A stretch of DNA of 64,000 nt. Origin: CAZKWG01 sp964615375. GTDB taxonomy: Bacteria > Myxococcota_A > UBA796 > CAZKWG01. Location: contig CAZTOW010000015.1 of the NCBI GenBank assembly GCA_964615375.1, positions 62,001 to 126,000 on the forward strand. Reading direction: 5' to 3'. A program made the translations under genes and the position numbers. This document shows, one piece after another, positions 60,639 to 64,000 of this stretch. Numbering within the stretch: position 1 is the first letter of the stretch; the number at the start of each line of letters is the position of its first letter. The notes below the pieces were generated by a model. That model saw nothing but the letters and a program-made list of their open reading frames with translations, was not told the origin of the DNA and made no database searches.

Positions 60639-62483
60639 CTACAGGCAGAGCCCGAACCAGGGCTGGCCCTCGACGACCTGCCGCGTGCAGCCGCGGCAGG
60701 CGTCGTCGTCGTCCGGGTCGCAGAGCGTGTAGCAGGTGTAGTCCACCCAGGAGCAGAACAGGCCCTGGCCGCAGAGGTAGGCCGGATCGGTCCAGGAGCA
60801 GCTCTGGCCCGCGGTTCGCGGCCCGCTCTGCAAGCAGTAGTTGGTGTCCAGGTCCAGCGGCACGCAGCTCTCGGCGTAGGCGGCCGGCGCGCAGTCCTGG
60901 GCGTAGAGGTCGCAGTCATCGCCCAGGCGGCAGACCGCGTCCTCGGTGCTGTCGAGCCCGTCCACCGGCCCGCACCAGCTCTCCGCGTCGCAGCTCCCCG
61001 CGCGATCGTAAGGGACGTCGCAGGCCTCGCGGCAGACGTGGTCCACCAGATCGCAGGCGCCGTCCGCGCAGTCCTCGCTGTTCAGGCAGAAGGCCCCCAG
61101 CGCCCCGCCGCCGCTCCGCCCCAGCGCGCCCTCCCAGGGCTCCCCGCCCAGGTAGATGGCGGAGATCTCGCGGAGCGCGCCGATGTCCTCGTCTGGGCGG
61201 CCCTCCAGGACCAACAGGTCCGCCCGGTAGCCCGCCTCCAGCGCGCCCGCGTCCTCCCAGCCCAGCAGCGCGGCCGGGGCCGAGCTCGCCGACGCCAGGG
61301 CCTCCGTCGGGCTCATCCCGAGATCGACGAGGGCCTCCAGCTCGCGGTGGAGCCCGAGGCCGTGCGGCACCAGCCAGTACCCGGCGTCGGAGCCCGCGAT
61401 CACCGGCCTGCCCTCGGCGATCGCCAGGGCGATGTTCTCGCGCGCGGCCTCCGCCCAGCCCGCGCTGGCCTCCACCCAGCCCTCGGCGAAGGCGTCCTCG
61501 TGGGCGGCGAGCCAGCGCCAGGCGTCCTGCACCGCGTCCGGCGTGTACGTGAGATCCTCGGCCAGCAGGCTCCCGTCCAGCAGGTCCCCCGTGCCCGAGA
61601 AGGCGCCCAGCGTGCTGAGGGTGGGCGCGTCCGGTGGGGTGGAGAGCGCCTCGGAGAACACGGGGTGGGCGAGCACGTCCACCCCCGCGGCCAGAGCGTC
61701 CTCGGCGTCCTCGGGCTCGTCGATGTGGGCGAAGACGGGCTGGCCCGCGGCGTGGGCGGCGTCCGCGATCTCCAGGAGATCGGCCATGTCCAGGCGGGGC
61801 GTGGGCCAGTCGGTGAAGTCGGCGTCCGCCAGCGCGACCTTGATCGCGTCCGCCTCCGCCAGCGCGCCCACCTGCGCCGGGCCGTCCCCCTCCACGTAGC
61901 GGCACAGCGCGCCGTCGTTGACGGTCTCGCAGGGGTGGCTGAGCTCGGCCGTGAGGAAGGGGCCGGTCGCGTGAGTGCGCGGGCCCTGGATCTCGCCCGC
62001 GGCGATGCGGTCCCGCAGCGCGAAGATCTGCTCGGGAGCTCCGAGATCGGCCACCCCCAGCACCCCCCAGGCGAGCTGGGCCCTCAGGTTCTCGGCCAGC
62101 GTGTCGCCCACCCAGAAGGTGGAGCCCGAGTGGAAGAGGTGGACGTGGGCGTCGATGAGCCCCGGGACCACCGTGCGGCCCTCCAGGTCCACGACGCTCG
62201 CGTGCTCCGGCCAGGCGCGCCCGGCGGTGAAGACGTTCACGATCTGACCCTCGGAGAGGACCAGCGCCCGGTCCTCCCGGGGGCCCGAGGCGTCCAGCAG
62301 GCGCGCGTTGTCCAGGATCGTGGCGCCCTCCGGGATGTCCAGCGGCTCGGTGAAGGGCCCGCTGTCGTCTCCGCTGTCCGGCCCGACCTTGCTCTCCGAG
62401 GTGTCCGAACAGCCCGTCCCCAGGGCCAGCAGGAGCACGAGAGCGTCAAGTCCGCGCTTCCTGCCTTGTGAGAGCGCCTCCAT
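60639..62483 (-). CDS. Amidohydrolase lipoprotein with Cys-rich C-terminus
   Basis: A 614-residue protein. Signal and lipobox end at LGTGC (Cys25). Residues about 55-440 are an amidohydrolase: zinc motif GLIDAHVHLF (H113, H115), the metal-bridging lysine region DAIKVALADADF, HIDEPEDAEDAL and GSDAGYW. Residues about 450-614 are a Cys-rich extension with about 20 cysteines (CVPLDLDTNYC and the like), common in myxobacterial secreted proteins and probably disulfide-linked. It likely hydrolyses cyclic amides or peptides at the cell surface. Its 3' end touches the aminotransferase stop. Confidence 0.88.
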   Translation of the reverse strand: MEALSQGRKRGLDALVLLLALGTGCSDTSESKVGPDSGDDSGPFTEPLDIPEGATILDNARLLDASGPREDRALVLSEGQIVNVFTAGRAWPEHASVVDLEGRTVVPGLIDAHVHLFHSGSTFWVGDTLAENLRAQLAWGVLGVADLGAPEQIFALRDRIAAGEIQGPRTHATGPFLTAELSHPCETVNDGALCRYVEGDGPAQVGALAEADAIKVALADADFTDWPTPRLDMADLLEIADAAHAAGQPVFAHIDEPEDAEDALAAGVDVLAHPVFSEALSTPPDAPTLSTLGAFSGTGDLLDGSLLAEDLTYTPDAVQDAWRWLAAHEDAFAEGWVEASAGWAEAARENIALAIAEGRPVIAGSDAGYWLVPHGLGLHRELEALVDLGMSPTEALASASSAPAALLGWEDAGALEAGYRADLLVLEGRPDEDIGALREISAIYLGGEPWEGALGRSGGGALGAFCLNSEDCADGACDLVDHVCREACDVPYDRAGSCDAESWCGPVDGLDSTEDAVCRLGDDCDLYAQDCAPAAYAESCVPLDLDTNYCLQSGPRTAGQSCSWTDPAYLCGQGLFCSWVDYTCYTLCDPDDDDACRGCTRQVVEGQPWFGLCL

Positions 62484-62518
62484 CTCGTTAGCCTCCCTGC
62501 TTCATCAAGGAGTCCTGC

Positions 62519-62737
62519 TTGGCGTCAGACGACCTGATCGAGATCGAAGGTACCATCAAAGAAGTCTATCCCGGCGGGGCCTTCCTGGTCTCCACCGATG
62601 GCGGCCAGGAGGTCCACGCGCACCTGGCTGGCAAGCTGCGCCGCTACCGCATCCGCGTGGTGCTCGGCGACCGCGTGACCGTCGCCGTGAGCCCCTACGA
62701 CCTGACCCGCGGCCGGATCACGTTCCGGCACAAGTAA
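62519..62737 (+). CDS. infA: Translation initiation factor IF-1, TTG start
   Basis: A 72-residue S1/OB-fold protein with the IF-1 core IEIEGTIKEVYPGGAFLV, HLAGKLRRYRIRVVLGDRV and YDLTRGRITFRHK. AAGGAG lies six bases before a TTG, the only suitable start. IF-1 blocks the ribosomal A site during initiation. Its last 20 bases overlap the convergent TPR-like gene. Confidence 0.96.
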   Translation: MASDDLIEIEGTIKEVYPGGAFLVSTDGGQEVHAHLAGKLRRYRIRVVLGDRVTVAVSPYDLTRGRITFRHK

Positions 62738-64000
62738 TCTCCTCCAGGGTGGCCAGGAGCGGGTCACCCGGCTCCAGGAGGCGCTTCGCGGTGGGGGCCC
62801 AGGCGCGGACGAGCGCCAGCGCCTCCTCGTGGCGGCCGTCGCGGTGGAGCAGGCTCGCGACGCGGAGGACCAGCTCGACCTCCTCGGGGTCCTGAGTGGA
62901 CGCTGGCTGGAGCTGGCGGGCGCGGCTCAGGCAACGCTCGAAAATGGGGTGGGGGTCTGCGAGGGCCTGGAGCGCTCGGAGGCAGTCTATCAGGATGTCG
63001 CTATCCAATCCCAGGTCAGAGGGACCCTCAGGCGATGCCAGCCGGTGGATCTCTGTTAGGGTCGCGTTTGCGAACGCGCGATCTCCTCGGTGTGCGTAGA
63101 GCGCTGCCAGGTGCGCGAGTCGCTGGATGAGCTCTTCGGGGTCATTCTCGGGCTCATCGTCGGCGGCCTCGAACAGGTGACGCGCCGCCTGTGCCGCAAG
63201 CTGTGCGTGGTGGATCGCCTCACTCAGGTCCTGGTTTGCGGTAAGTCGGGCGATATAGGCATGGGTAAGCGACAGTACGTACTTCTGTGTGCCTGCCGAT
63301 GATTTCTCGAGCTCTGTGAGTGCCTGCTTCGCATATTCGAGAGCGCTGGGATGAGCGTCCTGGTCGGCTGAGAGAAAGGCGAGGCTGAGTGAAGCAGCCG
63401 AAGCTATTGCATGATTGCCTGCGGCCAAGGAGATGCGGAGTAGAGTATCAACGGAGTCTCTATTGGGCAGGTGGAACGCGAGTACTGACCCACGCCGTTC
63501 TCCAGTGATTGAAGAAAAGACATCAAGAATCGGTGGATAGTGAAGGATGCGATCTCCGTAGGTGCGAAGAATCTCATCTGCCACTTCTATACGATCTAGC
63601 CTGTCCTGCAGGACGAGACGGCATGTCTGTGCCATGAGTTCGATTCGCTGGCGAATCTCGGGATCTTGCTCCTCATGAAGCCCCTCCAATGCGTCCCGCA
63701 ACCGCGCATCAGCACTTGATGGAGGCTCCAGATCAGAGGCGAGCACCTGGTAGACAATCAGCAGGCTATAGATGGACTTTCCAAAGAGCTTACGATCGGA
63801 ATGCTTGAACGTCTTCCAAACGGTGAGGATGTCCTTTGTGCCGGACTTGTTTGCGACGAGCCTCAAGTAGTTCTGAATCAATCTGTTTCGACTCCGGACC
63901 GTCATGCCTTGCCGTCCAAGCGGTCGAGATAGAAGCTGACCCAGCAAATCTCCCGTGAGTCGTGCGCTCTCGCAGGCCGCACACGCTGCTCCTGTAGAGT
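62718..64000 (-). CDS. TPR-like helical protein, 5' end beyond window
   Basis: The frame is open from its stop at 62718 to the right edge, so the true start is outside. The visible 427 residues begin with a Cys pair (CAACESARLTG) that may be a zinc-binding remnant, then a long helical array. TPR-like units include TQKYVLSLTHAYIARLTANQ, LAHLAALYAHRGDRAFANA and VASLLHRDGRHEEALALVR. The gene is less GC-rich than its neighbours in its 5' part (63200-63900), suggesting transfer. No function is assigned. Confidence 0.75.
   Translation of the reverse strand, partial: STGAACAACESARLTGDLLGQLLSRPLGRQGMTVRSRNRLIQNYLRLVANKSGTKDILTVWKTFKHSDRKLFGKSIYSLLIVYQVLASDLEPPSSADARLRDALEGLHEEQDPEIRQRIELMAQTCRLVLQDRLDRIEVADEILRTYGDRILHYPPILDVFSSITGERRGSVLAFHLPNRDSVDTLLRISLAAGNHAIASAASLSLAFLSADQDAHPSALEYAKQALTELEKSSAGTQKYVLSLTHAYIARLTANQDLSEAIHHAQLAAQAARHLFEAADDEPENDPEELIQRLAHLAALYAHRGDRAFANATLTEIHRLASPEGPSDLGLDSDILIDCLRALQALADPHPIFERCLSRARQLQPASTQDPEEVELVLRVASLLHRDGRHEEALALVRAWAPTAKRLLEPGDPLLATLEEITCAGT

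Overview
The window is a compact chromosomal segment of a very GC-rich Gram-negative bacterium. Several features point to Myxococcota or a close relative: a metalloprotease ending in a MYXO-CTERM-like tail, a selenocysteine-containing SelD, an eukaryote-like Ser/Thr kinase fused to ATPase and TPR regions, many Asp-rich lipoproteins, an LPS lipid A acyltransferase (LpxD), and a complete cbb3 oxidase operon. The phylum is inferred from these families; no rRNA is present. Genes are tightly packed, often with 4-bp ATGA or GTGA overlaps, and no gene-free stretch exceeds 300 bases.

Layout. 1-5993 (minus): a five-gene run ending in a CHAT-protease-like protein with Clp-N-like and FHA-like regions, truncated by the left edge. 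The other members are two unrecognised proteins, a double-HTH regulator and a 63-residue exported peptide. 6016-12998 (minus): cbb3 cytochrome oxidase and maturation genes in the order ccoN-O-Q-P-G-H-I-S, with a one-haem CcoP and a very short CcoH. 13284-14365 (plus): a SafE/DsbD-like membrane protein and a CBS-pair protein. 14401-24496: a six-repeat propeller protein, a radical SAM enzyme with DUF420, a Ca-binding VWA lipoprotein, a GT-C membrane protein with an amidase, and a MopE/FG-GAP lipoprotein. 24498-27226 (minus): an AAA ATPase with an AbrB-like tail, a PIN-like protein and a MinD/ParA-like protein with an altered Walker A. This is the best candidate for an undescribed defence or toxin module. 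27260-39883: hydrolase, giant kinase, lpxD, OmpA-like protein, membrane and glycosyl transferases, a methyltransferase and a B12 radical SAM enzyme. 39945-43338: kbl, an epimerase/dehydrogenase and a TacA-TacT-like toxin-antitoxin pair.

43349-44804 holds selD, which reads through an in-frame UGA followed by a perfect hairpin, and three tRNA genes (Arg-ACG, Ser-GCT, Ser-TGA) with a promoter and a 15-bp terminator-like stem. 44860-46091 is tmk-lipB. 46165-47817 is the MYXO-CTERM metalloprotease. 47818-53683 (minus) is a lipoate-linked cluster: lipA, an E1-beta-like gene, E2, an E1-alpha-like gene, E3 and a lipoyl-less E2 core. Both E1-like subunits are short and lack key thiamine-diphosphate residues. 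53750-64000 holds a Pro-rich protein, a DUF4143 ATPase behind a perfect palindrome, a histidine kinase, a DUF547/FHA pair, a class III aminotransferase, an amidohydrolase lipoprotein, infA with a TTG start, and a TPR-like gene cut by the right edge.

Functionally the window mixes respiration (cbb3), lipoate and 2-oxoacid metabolism (lipA, lipB, E2, E3), selenium metabolism (selD) and envelope building with at least three conflict-type modules: the CHAT operon, the AAA-AbrB/PIN/MinD set and TacAT.
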